Notes: generated by a model not told the origin, from the sequence alone. A stretch of DNA of 64,000 nt from JANRJY01 sp033763735 (GCA_033763735.1 JANRJY010000069.1:62001-126000), one strand, 5' to 3'; shown: positions 28,501 through 37,323, numbered from the stretch's first letter. Numbers and translations: made by a program.

Positions 28501-30162
28501 TGTATTTGAAGCGGATACATAAAAGTTTGTGTTTGCAGTAAGAACGGCTGTCGTATAACTATAGCTGGTATTAGATTGCAAAGGACTCGTGATGGTATTA
28601 TTTGCAAACCATCTCACTGTAGTACTCACAGGTAAAGCATTTACTTGCAACAGTACGGATGCATTATTACAAAAACTAAGTGTTGAAGCAGTGGTATTAA
28701 TGGTAGGCGTAGGTGGCATCACACAATTGTTGAAACTCAAAAAGAATGCGTCAGATAAACCACTGGAAGTGATATTTACAGGTGTGGTAGTGGAACTCAC
28801 GTTAACAATATTGTTAAAAGTACCCGATACATAAAAAGCGGTTCCATTCACAGCCATTCCATTCAAAAAATCATCACCTGCTTCGCCAAATGTTTGAATA
28901 TTGTTAGTAAAATTGCCATTGGCATCGTATTTGGCAATGAAAACATCATAGCCTCCATTGCTAGTAAACGAGCTGGTGAGTGTAGAAGGATCAAACTCGC
29001 ATGTACCTTGAAACATGCCCGCAACGATGACATCTCCTGCCGAATTTATAGCAACTTTTTTGGGGTAATCAATCCCATTTCCTTTGATTCCTTTGACCCA
29101 TTGAAAAGTCCCACTAGAATTTAGTTTACACAAAAATCCATCACTTACTGTGTTGCTTAATCCAGCCAAGCCTCCTAACGTACTAGAGTAATCAAAGTCA
29201 GAGGTGCTGCCAGCAGCTCCTCTATAAGTTCCTACAGAGTAAACATTCCCCGAAGCATCTACATCCAAATCATAAGCGACTTGATCTTGCAAACCTCCAA
29301 ATGTTCTGAACCATTGAAAGCTATAGGTTGGTCCGTATTTTATTATAAATGCATCAAGGTTACCTGTACCAACCGTTGACAAAACTCCGGTTGAAGCTAG
29401 TTGGACACTATAGTATCCACTCACGTACACATTTCCATTCGCATCAACTGCCACTTTTCTTAATTCATCACTATTGGTAGTGCCATATTTCCCTACGCCT
29501 ACATAAGTTCCATTAAAAGCATCCAATCTCCAAAGTATGCCATCTCTGCCCGTTGTACCCACTATTACACTCCCAGCACTTGGATCGAAGTCAATGGCAT
29601 TTCCTCCATTATCATCTGCCGAGCCACCGATGATTACATCTCCATTATTGTCAATTGCAATCGAAAATCCATAGTCATCACCGGAACCTCCGGCAGTTTT
29701 TATCCATTGAAAAGTACCGCTTGAGTTTATTTTCAATACAAAAATATCGAATGTACTGAGGTTGGAAGTTACATTGCTCGTACCTACACCCGGGTCAAAA
29801 TCTACTGTTCCTTTAAAATATCCTGTCACAAATACATTTAATGAAGCATCAACTACAATGTCGGTAATAATTACTTCGCCTCCGGTAAGTCCTTTTACCC
29901 ATTGCACTACTCCTGCAGAATTGTTTTTTATAATGAACCCATTGTTTGTGCCGGATGCTGAAATAATTGTTCCGTTGAAATCAACAGTTCCATTAAACGA
30001 TCCTGCTAAGTAAGTATTTCCGGATCCATCAACATAAGTTGATCTTCCATCGTCTGCTAAATTAGAACCATATCTGCGTGTGAGTCCTAATGTTTGACCA
30101 AATGATTGAATGCATAATAAAAGTGAAATGAATAAATGTGTGATTAAGTATATTTTTTTCAT
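25591..30162 (-). CDS. Large secreted SBBP / Ig-like protein with T9SS sorting domain
   Basis: A 1523-residue cell-surface or secreted protein. Signal peptide (1-22). About 25-475 holds seven SBBP-type beta-propeller blades (GNVYVSGYYSV, DASGNVYSVGTYRG and similar). About 485-1430 holds a long series of Ig/PKD-like repeats rich in Ser and Thr; the later ones share the pattern V-x-G-x-CG (TVSGACGSIVSNPA). The C-terminal 80 residues form a T9SS type A sorting domain (IFPNPTADGKFTIS ... LPKGMYLVKVGT). It is likely an adhesin or structural surface protein; the ligand is unknown. A terminator follows it. It is divergent from a histidine kinase gene. Confidence 0.88.
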   Translation of the reverse strand: MKKIYLITHLFISLLLCIQSFGQTLGLTRRYGSNLADDGRSTYVDGSGNTYLAGSFNGTVDFNGTIISASGTNNGFIIKNNSAGVVQWVKGLTGGEVIITDIVVDASLNVFVTGYFKGTVDFDPGVGTSNVTSNLSTFDIFVLKINSSGTFQWIKTAGGSGDDYGFSIAIDNNGDVIIGGSADDNGGNAIDFDPSAGSVIVGTTGRDGILWRLDAFNGTYVGVGKYGTTNSDELRKVAVDANGNVYVSGYYSVQLASTGVLSTVGTGNLDAFIIKYGPTYSFQWFRTFGGLQDQVAYDLDVDASGNVYSVGTYRGAAGSTSDFDYSSTLGGLAGLSNTVSDGFLCKLNSSGTFQWVKGIKGNGIDYPKKVAINSAGDVIVAGMFQGTCEFDPSTLTSSFTSNGGYDVFIAKYDANGNFTNNIQTFGEAGDDFLNGMAVNGTAFYVSGTFNNIVNVSSTTTPVNITSSGLSDAFFLSFNNCVMPPTPTINTTASTLSFCNNASVLLQVNALPVSTTVRWFANNTITSPLQSNTSYSYTTAVLTANTNFYVSASNTCGESARNIAIVTKNAPPVVAISSAPTSICAGQSATLTASNANTYSWVGGPNTSTYVVSPTVTTTFSVTGTASVGCTDVATYTLVVKSLPGISAVVSRNNACADNATITLSAGGANIYSWAAPVASNSAVNIIQSPLVTSTYTVTGTSAQGCQKSVALTVTVKPLPVVTITASKPVFCTGESLTLTFNGASLYDFGSGFSATNTVSKIYSIAGSNLVNYTAQGSNGCTITGNPFTVSVVSPPVITGSVTPSVSTCVGITSTVTRFGGNISWPTNVGLTLLNANSATISPTVTTTSFVITATSIPNCKSTSNVSISRILNTTPTISISATQTNICSGTGVTFAGVSANTNGGNITYVWSKNSVPVATTPTYGSTTLANNDQISLVITVTNPTCLTSNTATSNSVNMTTSLVSPSVTISTPNTTICSGDNVPFTATLTNGGSNPRITWKVGNSYFNTNSNLFTTNALTNGINVLCIITSSGNCLSSATATSSGIIMNVNPITSLVGMLPSSPTTTCSSITYSLSATGINNSFEWSTGYTSIGNNSSINASSTDTYSATVTGTCGTMASNVVNLTKLSPPQITGTFASETICGSNFNILSTPISGDNLTFVWSNGANTSFLSPSSSGNYTLTVIGSCGSAVSNTVSLVAIPTTNISSQSVNTTVPSGNFANFSVVATGDNLTYLWNSGETSPNINTSISGIYTATVIGTCGVVESNPIELTAIIGCEPPTILIQPQSTQICEGNIANLNISATGTGVSYAWSNGSTNDVIVTSVLGNYLVTVSGICGKVISSPATLSRKQSTQITTQPISNNTLCGGNAINLSVAATGEAPITYNWNSGENTSLISKTIEGTYLVTVSGACGSIVSNPANIVSCSITNTSVTSTVTSTITSSVGLFTTSEQTKAIRIFPNPTADGKFTISNTEIGSTLNIYSSQGNLLYILELDSENTEIKSNLPKGMYLVKVGTTMKKLEVE

Positions 30163-30337
30163 AATTGAGCTAAGTTTTGGCTTTTATACTTTAAAAATAT
30201 AGCTTCAATTTTTTATTATACATCTCAAATGATAGGTGTCGAATTATTTTATATAAGTGCTGCATTCTAATTCATAACTGAATGGTTACTTATTATTTAT
30301 TTAAACTATCTATGTGCTACGGAATTAATACGATTAT
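30163..30337. promoter_or_regulatory. Divergent region between the cargo gene and the histidine kinase
   Basis: 175 AT-rich bases must hold both promoters. No exact TAnnTTTG box is present on either strand, which may mean dependence on an activator. Confidence 0.25.
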
Positions 30338-31600
30338 ATGGTTACGTTATTCATTCACCCTAATTTGCGCAATCCGCAACATAAGCAACACAAAAGTGCA
30401 ATTATACTTTCGTGGGTGCTGTTATTTATACTTTTGTTTATAGTGTTTTACCTTTTGTATTTTGAGATATATGAGTCGGACAATAAACTCAAAATGACTA
30501 CAAATTATGTTCAAAGTATCATATTTATAGCATCAATCATAGCCATTCGATTTTCTAAAAACTTATCAAATACTATTGCGGTAGCAGCTTTATGTTGTTA
30601 TCCAATTATTTTCATTTGTATTTACACTACTGGTGGAATATTTTCTGTAGATGTTATTTGGATGATAATCATTACTACATTAATATTTGTTTTTTCGGGC
30701 ACAAGATGGGGACTGGGTTTTTCAATAATTTCTATTTTGATAATTGTAATTCTTTTCAAACTCGAGGAAGGAGGCTATGGTTCAAACAATTATTTTAAAA
30801 AATACATCATTGAACATAATAGCAATTACTATTTTCTTACTTTATTTTTTGTTTTTATACTAATGTCAGCGGTACTTACCGTATTCACTAATATTTTACA
30901 AAAGGCTAACCAAAAAATCGAGTTGTTAACACAAGAAAAAATAGAAACACTTGAAAAAATGGTTGCGCACAAAACATTGGAATTGAGTGATTTGAGAAGA
31001 AACCTATCCAAAGATTTTCATGACGAAATGGGAAATAAACTGGCTAGTATCAATATAATTTCAGAAACAATCGGAATAAAACTTTTGAGTAAGGATTCGG
31101 ACAAAACTGAAATATCAGAAATGCTTGGCTCTATAAAAAACAAAACCAAAGAATTAATAGAAGGCACAAGGGATTTTATTTGGTCAGTTGATTTTAAAAG
31201 CGACTATATCATTGAACTGTATAAGTATATGAGAGATTTTGGTAATACTTTTTTTCGACCTTTTAATATTGATTTTATGATAGAAGAAGATTTTGAAGAA
31301 AACATAGAAGTTCAATTGGCTCCTACCATCACACGCCAGATAGTTTTTATATGCAAAGAAATATTAACAAATGCTGCCAAACATGCGCTATGCACTCAAG
31401 TGCAAGTACTTATGCAAATTCAAACTAATTATTTGGTAATATCAATATCAGATAATGGAAAAGGATTTGATGTGAAAATTAAATCAGAAAGAGGATTGCG
31501 GAATATTATTGAAAGAATAAAGTTGATCAATGGCACATATACTGTTGATTCCAATGCAAATGGAACAAAATACGAATTATCAATACCTATTAAATCATAA
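30338..31600 (+). CDS. Six-helix membrane sensor histidine kinase
   Basis: A 420-residue kinase. Six membrane helices (about 22-190) lead into a coiled coil and then a dimerisation and phosphoacceptor segment LRRNLSKDFHDEMGNKLASI with H228 as phospho-acceptor, of the HDxxG (HisKA_3-like) type. The ATPase domain shows EILTNAAKHA (N box), SDNGKGFD (G1) and RGLRNIIERIKLINGTY (G2). No periplasmic sensor domain is present, so the signal is probably in or near the membrane. The response regulator starts 11 bases downstream. Confidence 0.9.
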   Translation: MVTLFIHPNLRNPQHKQHKSAIILSWVLLFILLFIVFYLLYFEIYESDNKLKMTTNYVQSIIFIASIIAIRFSKNLSNTIAVAALCCYPIIFICIYTTGGIFSVDVIWMIIITTLIFVFSGTRWGLGFSIISILIIVILFKLEEGGYGSNNYFKKYIIEHNSNYYFLTLFFVFILMSAVLTVFTNILQKANQKIELLTQEKIETLEKMVAHKTLELSDLRRNLSKDFHDEMGNKLASINIISETIGIKLLSKDSDKTEISEMLGSIKNKTKELIEGTRDFIWSVDFKSDYIIELYKYMRDFGNTFFRPFNIDFMIEEDFEENIEVQLAPTITRQIVFICKEILTNAAKHALCTQVQVLMQIQTNYLVISISDNGKGFDVKIKSERGLRNIIERIKLINGTYTVDSNANGTKYELSIPIKS

Positions 31601-31611
31601 ACAGAAATATT

Positions 31612-32352
31612 ATGACCGTATTAATTGTTGAAAATGAATTAGATATTAGAAATGGTTTGCGAACTATAATTTCGCATTACTGCCCTAACATTACCGATAT
31701 TGTTGAAGCAAAAGGTGTGGTTGAGGGATTGGAAATGATACAAAAGCATAAACCTAATATATTGATTACCGATGTTGAACTGAATGATGGCACAAGTATC
31801 GAAATGCTTACATTAATTCCTAATTTGAATTTTCCAATCATTTTTATCACGGCATATAACAAATATGCAGTCGATGCTTTTCGATTTAGTGCAATTGATT
31901 TTTTACTCAAACCCATCGAACCTTTAGAATTGATAAAAGCAATAAACAAAGCATTAGAAAATATTAATATAAAAAATACAATTGCACAATTAATGTTGCT
32001 TAAGGAATCGGTTCAAAATAATAGTGTGAGCAAGAAAATAGTGTTGAAAGAATCTGACAATATGCATTTTGTACCAATAGACACAATAATTTTTTGTAAA
32101 GCCGATGGAAATTATACTCATTTCGAATTAATAAATGGAGATAAAATCATGGTTTCCAGACCATTAGGAGAGTATGAATCCATGTTGGATGGATACCAAT
32201 TTGTGAGAGCACATCACTCATATTTAGTCAACCTCAAACATGTTCGAACATTTAACAAATCGGAAGGAGATGTGCTTTTTATGGTAAATGGGGCACAAGT
32301 ACCTGTTTCTTTGAGAAAAAAGGAAAGAATCATTCAACTATTGATGGAATAG
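31612..32352 (+). CDS. LytTR-family response regulator
   Basis: 246 residues. A receiver domain (1-125) has phospho-acceptor D54 in ILITDVEL and the switch lysine in FLLKPIEP. A LytTR DNA-binding domain follows (about 140-246; KADGNYTHFELINGDKIMVSRPLGEYESML and FVRAHHSYLVNLKHV). It is probably activated by the kinase just upstream. Its position between surface-protein genes suggests they are among its targets; this is inference. Its last 15 bases overlap the antisense remnant gene ending at 32338. Confidence 0.93.
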   Translation: MTVLIVENELDIRNGLRTIISHYCPNITDIVEAKGVVEGLEMIQKHKPNILITDVELNDGTSIEMLTLIPNLNFPIIFITAYNKYAVDAFRFSAIDFLLKPIEPLELIKAINKALENINIKNTIAQLMLLKESVQNNSVSKKIVLKESDNMHFVPIDTIIFCKADGNYTHFELINGDKIMVSRPLGEYESMLDGYQFVRAHHSYLVNLKHVRTFNKSEGDVLFMVNGAQVPVSLRKKERIIQLLME

Positions 32353-32520
32353 TAATTGTCTAATGCTCACCAAATGTGAAAAGAGCACAATAGGAACCAC
32401 AACGCTGGGAAGCCACACAAATGGGAAGTAAAATATGGCAATATTAGGTTGGTCAAATGCAAATTGTTGAAACACTGTAGGCGTGGACAATATGGCATTT
32501 ATCACAATATTAAATAACGT
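32338..32520 (-). pseudogene. C-terminal remnant of a paralogue of the membrane protein at 39812
   Basis: Read leftward, about 60 codons remain open to a TAG at 32338-32340 and are closely similar to the C-terminus of the multipass protein at 39812-40486: NAILSTPTVFQQFAFDQPN against NAILSSPVPFQQFAFDQPN, then FPFVWLP, VPIVLF and HLVSIR. Similarity stops abruptly near 32516, and upstream the frame soon meets a stop (TAA), so no start or N-terminal half survives. The conserved reading frame indicates recent loss. Found by comparing the two loci directly. Confidence 0.8.
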
Positions 32521-32780
32521 GTGTCGGGATAAAATAATGCTTGTTTAAGAAACCATGTGCGGTGGATTGTCTACGAAAAGTGCTCGGAAATGCGAGAGCA
32601 TGTAGCGTGAATGTGTGAAGTAAGTTTTTTGGCATGGTAAGGTGGGTTTGTGCGGCAAAAAAAACATGGATTGGTAATGTCTTAAATAGTGTGTCTTTTC
32701 AGTCTGCTACTTTACTGCGTTTTTGCAAATATATTTTTTTGTTTTTCAATAATCCTTTAGTGTGTGAAAATAGTAAAGCA
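32521..32780. other. Unassigned segment between gene remnant and terminator
   Basis: About 260 bases with no credible gene. A 62-codon rightward ORF here has no recognisable features and runs into the terminator. The first 120 bases are richer in G than the surroundings and contain an imperfect hairpin around 32580-32600 (TGCTC...GAGCA). It may be debris of the event that truncated the neighbouring remnant gene. Confidence 0.3.
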
Positions 32781-32786
32781 AAAAAG

Positions 32787-32810
32787 AGCCCTTTATTTTC
32801 ACAAAGGGCT
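32787..32810 (-). terminator. Intrinsic terminator of the first BspA-like gene
   Basis: Perfect 8-base stem (AGCCCTTT / AAAGGGCT) with an 8-base loop. Leftward it is followed by CTTTTTTG, and it sits 29 bases after the stop of the gene ending at 32839. A T-rich stretch on the other side could make it weakly bidirectional. Confidence 0.75.
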
Positions 32811-32838
32811 TTTAGATTTTAATAAATTTGGAATTGAA

Positions 32839-35800
32839 TTATTCCTGAACTACCAATTCCTTCAATTCAGAACCAATTTTTACAAAATAAATTCCTTTAG
32901 GCAAGGATGCATTTACAACATTAGTTTCTGCAACTAATTTCTGTGAATAAACCAAAGTCCCTTGTGCATTAAACACTTCAACAATGCTTGTCTGGCTGAG
33001 CTTGTCAAAGCCCTGAATTGTGAATGAACCAGAGGTTGGGTTAGGGTAGATATTAAAGGGTTTTGATATTGCCGTTACTTCCAAAGAAGTCGTTTCTTCT
33101 GTTACCAATTCAATGCTTTGCGTTTCTGACCATAACGAAATATTCCCATTTGCATCCACTCCGGCTACTTGATAATAAATCGTTTCTTTTGAATTTTCAA
33201 TTCTGAGTCCCGCTGTTGAGAGCACAAATAAATAATTGGCAGCAGTTAAACCACAAATGGTTTTTACATTAGTTGTTGTACTAAAATCCGATGTTTTAGA
33301 GTAACGGATGCAATATGTAATAGCGCCTGTAAGAGTAGGCCAAATAATGTTGGCAGAAACACCGGTAAATGTGCCAGTTGTAGTTTTGGGAAAAATAATA
33401 GCAATAGAAATGATAGGTGAACTACACACAGAGGTAACTAAAGAAAATGGTGTAGAGATTGCTTGACCGCATGTTCCGGATATGGTAACGGCATATGTAC
33501 CTGCGGCAGAAGTACTCATTAGAGAAGCATTGGCCGCACCATTGCTCCATGAATACGACAGATTTTGTCCTAAAGCTGATATAGCAAAAAGAGCTGAATT
33601 TCCACTGCATACGGTTTGACTGGAAGGCTGCTTGGCTATGGATGTTTTTTCATTAACCGTTAACGTAGCCGCATTAGAAACCGCAGTACCGCAAGTACCA
33701 TTCACAGTAACCATATAGTTTCCGGCTGTGGATGTATTTATATTGGAAGCGGTTAAGCCATTGCTCCATGCATAACTTAGGTTAGAACCATTAGCAGATA
33801 CCGCGTAGTTTTTAGTAATGCCACTACAAATGGAAGCATCAGCAATGTTACTTGAAACTATAGTCGTAGCAGGAAGTACTGATAGTGTAGATGGGTTTGA
33901 AACTACTGAACCACACAAGCCAGAGATTGTTATTAAATACACACCTGGCGTAGAGGTATTTATATCATTTGAAGTAGATCCAGTGCTCCAAGAATAGGTA
34001 AGGTTGGCTCCCAAAGCCGAAACCGAAAAATTTTGAACCAATCCACTACAAATAGTGGCACTTACCAGAGGTTGACTTGCAATACTTGTAGATGGAGCTT
34101 GTGTAAGTTGAATGGCATTACTTGCCACTGCACCGCATGTCCCACCTGACACGGTTACATAATATGTACCAGGGATTGAAGTAGACATTTGTCTTGTTGT
34201 GCTACCTCCATTAGACCAGTTATAACTTAAGCCAATGCCTGTAGCCGATACTGAGAAGTTCTGTATAACTCCACTACAAATAGTTGTGTTGGCTAAGGGC
34301 TGCGTAACAATAATTCCTGTACCTGGTCCGCCATCTGTTATAGTCCATGCTTTGTTGGTTATTAGGTTTTTTCGATCAGTTACCCCTGAACAGTATTTTA
34401 CCAAAGTTGCCCCTAAGCTACGTCCTGTGACAGTACCAGCATTTAATCCTTGAAGAAATGCACCATAATTAAGCCCATCAATACTAGTGTTATATTCTAA
34501 GAAAGATCCTAAATTGACATTTGGGTTTAATTTTGTACCCCATGCTCCTAGGTTTTGATTAAATGAAGATGAACTAAAGAACATGGCAGACATATCTGTA
34601 ACATTAGAAATATTCCAATTGCCAATAGGCTGATTAAATGAACTTGTGTTCCTAAACATACCATTCATATTTGTAACATTTGAAGTGTTCCAACTGTCGA
34701 TTGCTTGATTGAATTTTGAATTGTAGCTAAACATCCCATTCATATCGGAAACATTTGATGTATTCCATCCGGCAATCGAATGATTGAATTTTGAATTGTA
34801 GCTAAACATCCCACTCATGTTGGTAACATTCGAAGTATTCCAATTGCCAATCGGTTGATCGAACTCTGAACCGTTAGCAAACATATTGCTCATATTCGTA
34901 ACATTAGAAGTATTCCAATTATTAATCGGTTGATTAAATGCATTAGCACCTTGAAACATCGAACTCATATTTACTACATTATTCGTATTCCAATTACCAA
35001 TAGGTCGATTAAACCCACTATTATAAGCAAACATAAAACTCATATCGGTTACATTTGAAGTATTCCATCCGCCAATGGATTGATTGAAATTATTTGTACC
35101 ACTAAACATATAACTCATATTTGTCACATTCGCAGTATTCCATCCGCTTATAGATTGGTTGAACAAAGTTGCAAATTCGAACATATTTGCCATGTTCGTT
35201 ACATTTGTAGTATTCCAATTTCCTATGGGTTGATTAAACTGGCTTGCTCGACTAAAAAGATAACTCATATCCGTTACATTCGTGGTGTTCCACCCGCCAA
35301 TGGATTGATTAAAAGAAGAGTATGTAAACATGTAACTCAGATTCGTGACATTAGAGATTTCCCATGAGCCAATATTTGGAATAAAGCTAAGATTTTCGCA
35401 TCCACTAAACATAGAAGCCAAGCTGGTGGCTTGAGATAAATTTGGAATGTCGGAAGCGGTAATTGAAGTGAGGTTTGTACAATTGCTGAAAGATGAATTC
35501 ATGGTTTGCCAAACAGTAGTACCCCATTGCTGAATGTCGATCAATCTTAACCGCTCGAAACTTTGGGAGAACCAAAATTGATTGAAATTAACTGGGCTTA
35601 TTCTCAATCTAATCTTTTGATCGGTGGGTAGTCCTGTAATTGCCAATGAATTACCAAAAAAAGTTCCTGAACCAGATAGGGTACTTACTGGAAATGTTTC
35701 CCACCTATAACTTACTAAACCACTTGAGTTTACATCCAGACCTAAGCTATTGGGGCCCGAACCAATCTGGGCAAGATCCCAGATGGTTACAAATTCAGAA

Positions 35801-37323
35801 TTCAAATGAGCCGGATTGGATATTACTTTTCCACAAGAACCGGAAACAGTTACAAAGTACGTTCCCGGAATGCTTGTTGATATTTGATGAGTTGTACTTA
35901 ATCCATTAGACCACATATAACTTAAATTGCTTCCTGTGGCAGAAACAGAAAATGTGATTGGAACTCCTGAAGTAGTTATAATACTTATTGGCTGGGTGGT
36001 AATAGCTGTAGAAAAGTTTACCTGTACGGTAGCAGGATTTGAAACTGCAATTCCACAAGAGCCTGTTACTGTGGCTTGATATATGCCACTTACGCTTTTT
36101 GAAATTCCGGTTGTTGTCTCACCACTGCTCCATTTATAATTTAACCCTGCACCCTGAGCCAAAACCAATAAATTGGCAGAATTGCCTGAGCAAATGGCCT
36201 CGCTGGTCGGTTGAGTGAAAATATTTGGAAAACCATTATTCAATATGGCAGGGTTGCTTCTGACAGTGCCACACGTACCCGTAATATCAACAAAATAAGT
36301 GCCTAATACTGAAGTAGTCATGGTATTAGTAAAGCTTTGATTATTGGACCATATGTATCCTAGTTTTGAACCATTTCCTGTTACCGAAAAAGTATACATT
36401 TGACCTATACAAGTATAAGCATTTGCTAGAGGTTGTGTTGTGATAGATACACTTCCTGTAGCTATACCTGCATCACTAATCGTCCAGCCTTTGCTTGATG
36501 TTAGGGTAGACCTAGCCGATCCGGCTGAGCAATAGTTAATTCCTACTGCACCCATAATACGTCCTGTGACGGAAGTTGCACTAAATCCATTTAACAAATT
36601 GTCGTAATTAAAACCATTGATGCCGCTATTTTCAATGAATACATCTAAGATTACATTGGGGTTGAGCTTTGTACCCCAACTACCCAAAGGCTGATTGAAA
36701 GCGGATGCATTATAAAACATATATTGCATAAAAACTACGTTAGAGATATTCCACCCTCCCAGTGTTTGGTTGAACGAAGTATTAGAGTTAAACATAAAGC
36801 TCATATTGGTAATATTGGACACATTCCAGTGCCCAATAGGCTGATTGAAAGAGCTGTTTTGGAACATATATGCCATATCTGTTACATTGCTCAGGTTTGG
36901 GCTGTCTACTGCGCTTCTACCCGAAATAAATCCGCAACCTGCAAATGCGCCTGACATTGAAGTCCAGGCAGTATTGCCCCATTGTACAATATTTGTAAGC
37001 CTAATTGCGTCAGCCCCATTATTCATATTAAACCTTCTAAAATTGGTGGAGGTAATACTAAGACTTATTCTAGAGTTTGCTGGCAAGCCTGTAATACTTG
37101 CAATGATACCCGTAAAAGTACCCGATCCCGTGAGCGTTGCAATAGGTATAGTAGCCCAATTATAATTTACAGTACCAGCAGTTTCTACGCCAAATGTTAA
37201 TTGTGTACTTCCTGATCCTGGGATGGTCAAATTCCATTCTGTGACAAAGGGTTGTGCTTGGGCTTTAAGCATTCCAATTATAAAGACAATTATGGCTCCA
37301 ATTTGTGTAATTTTTTTTATCAT
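32839..37323 (-). CDS. BspA-type leucine-rich-repeat surface protein, two modules, T9SS-sorted
   Basis: A 1494-residue secreted protein. After a signal peptide (1-23) there are two copies of the same module: a beta-rich N-domain (EWNLTIPGSG; again VTIWDLAQIGSG near 515), BspA-like 25-residue repeats of the type W-N-T-S-N-V-T-N-M-x-x-M-F (3 in module 1, 11 in module 2), then Ig-like repeats. A fibronectin-like region and a T9SS type A sorting domain end the protein (IYPNPTSGSFTIQGFDK ... LPKGIYFVKIG). BspA-like repeats in other bacteria mediate adhesion. The neighbour at 37593-39509 is a one-module relative. It has its own terminator. Confidence 0.88.
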   Translation of the reverse strand: MIKKITQIGAIIVFIIGMLKAQAQPFVTEWNLTIPGSGSTQLTFGVETAGTVNYNWATIPIATLTGSGTFTGIIASITGLPANSRISLSITSTNFRRFNMNNGADAIRLTNIVQWGNTAWTSMSGAFAGCGFISGRSAVDSPNLSNVTDMAYMFQNSSFNQPIGHWNVSNITNMSFMFNSNTSFNQTLGGWNISNVVFMQYMFYNASAFNQPLGSWGTKLNPNVILDVFIENSGINGFNYDNLLNGFSATSVTGRIMGAVGINYCSAGSARSTLTSSKGWTISDAGIATGSVSITTQPLANAYTCIGQMYTFSVTGNGSKLGYIWSNNQSFTNTMTTSVLGTYFVDITGTCGTVRSNPAILNNGFPNIFTQPTSEAICSGNSANLLVLAQGAGLNYKWSSGETTTGISKSVSGIYQATVTGSCGIAVSNPATVQVNFSTAITTQPISIITTSGVPITFSVSATGSNLSYMWSNGLSTTHQISTSIPGTYFVTVSGSCGKVISNPAHLNSEFVTIWDLAQIGSGPNSLGLDVNSSGLVSYRWETFPVSTLSGSGTFFGNSLAITGLPTDQKIRLRISPVNFNQFWFSQSFERLRLIDIQQWGTTVWQTMNSSFSNCTNLTSITASDIPNLSQATSLASMFSGCENLSFIPNIGSWEISNVTNLSYMFTYSSFNQSIGGWNTTNVTDMSYLFSRASQFNQPIGNWNTTNVTNMANMFEFATLFNQSISGWNTANVTNMSYMFSGTNNFNQSIGGWNTSNVTDMSFMFAYNSGFNRPIGNWNTNNVVNMSSMFQGANAFNQPINNWNTSNVTNMSNMFANGSEFDQPIGNWNTSNVTNMSGMFSYNSKFNHSIAGWNTSNVSDMNGMFSYNSKFNQAIDSWNTSNVTNMNGMFRNTSSFNQPIGNWNISNVTDMSAMFFSSSSFNQNLGAWGTKLNPNVNLGSFLEYNTSIDGLNYGAFLQGLNAGTVTGRSLGATLVKYCSGVTDRKNLITNKAWTITDGGPGTGIIVTQPLANTTICSGVIQNFSVSATGIGLSYNWSNGGSTTRQMSTSIPGTYYVTVSGGTCGAVASNAIQLTQAPSTSIASQPLVSATICSGLVQNFSVSALGANLTYSWSTGSTSNDINTSTPGVYLITISGLCGSVVSNPSTLSVLPATTIVSSNIADASICSGITKNYAVSANGSNLSYAWSNGLTASNINTSTAGNYMVTVNGTCGTAVSNAATLTVNEKTSIAKQPSSQTVCSGNSALFAISALGQNLSYSWSNGAANASLMSTSAAGTYAVTISGTCGQAISTPFSLVTSVCSSPIISIAIIFPKTTTGTFTGVSANIIWPTLTGAITYCIRYSKTSDFSTTTNVKTICGLTAANYLFVLSTAGLRIENSKETIYYQVAGVDANGNISLWSETQSIELVTEETTSLEVTAISKPFNIYPNPTSGSFTIQGFDKLSQTSIVEVFNAQGTLVYSQKLVAETNVVNASLPKGIYFVKIGSELKELVVQE
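34545..35375 (-). repeat. Eleven tandem 75-bp BspA repeats
   Basis: Coding tandem repeats with a 75-base period, each giving 25 residues (pattern NVTNMSxMFxxxxxFNQPIGNWNTS). Adjacent units are similar enough in DNA (ATTCCAATTGCCAATCGG-like segments) to permit slippage or recombination, so copy number may vary among strains. Confidence 0.75.

Noticed and set aside
25733..28834. Series of rightward frames of 60-110 codons
   Set aside because: They are all antisense to the Thr/Val-rich Ig-like repeats of the 1523-residue cargo; they reflect its composition and have no independent features.
32634..32822. 62-codon rightward frame
   Set aside because: It runs through the terminator hairpin at 32787-32810 and has no recognisable sequence features.
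34545..35375. 75-bp periodic repeats resembling an array
   Set aside because: Not CRISPR: no constant repeat with unique spacers. The units are contiguous coding repeats giving 25-residue BspA motifs in frame.
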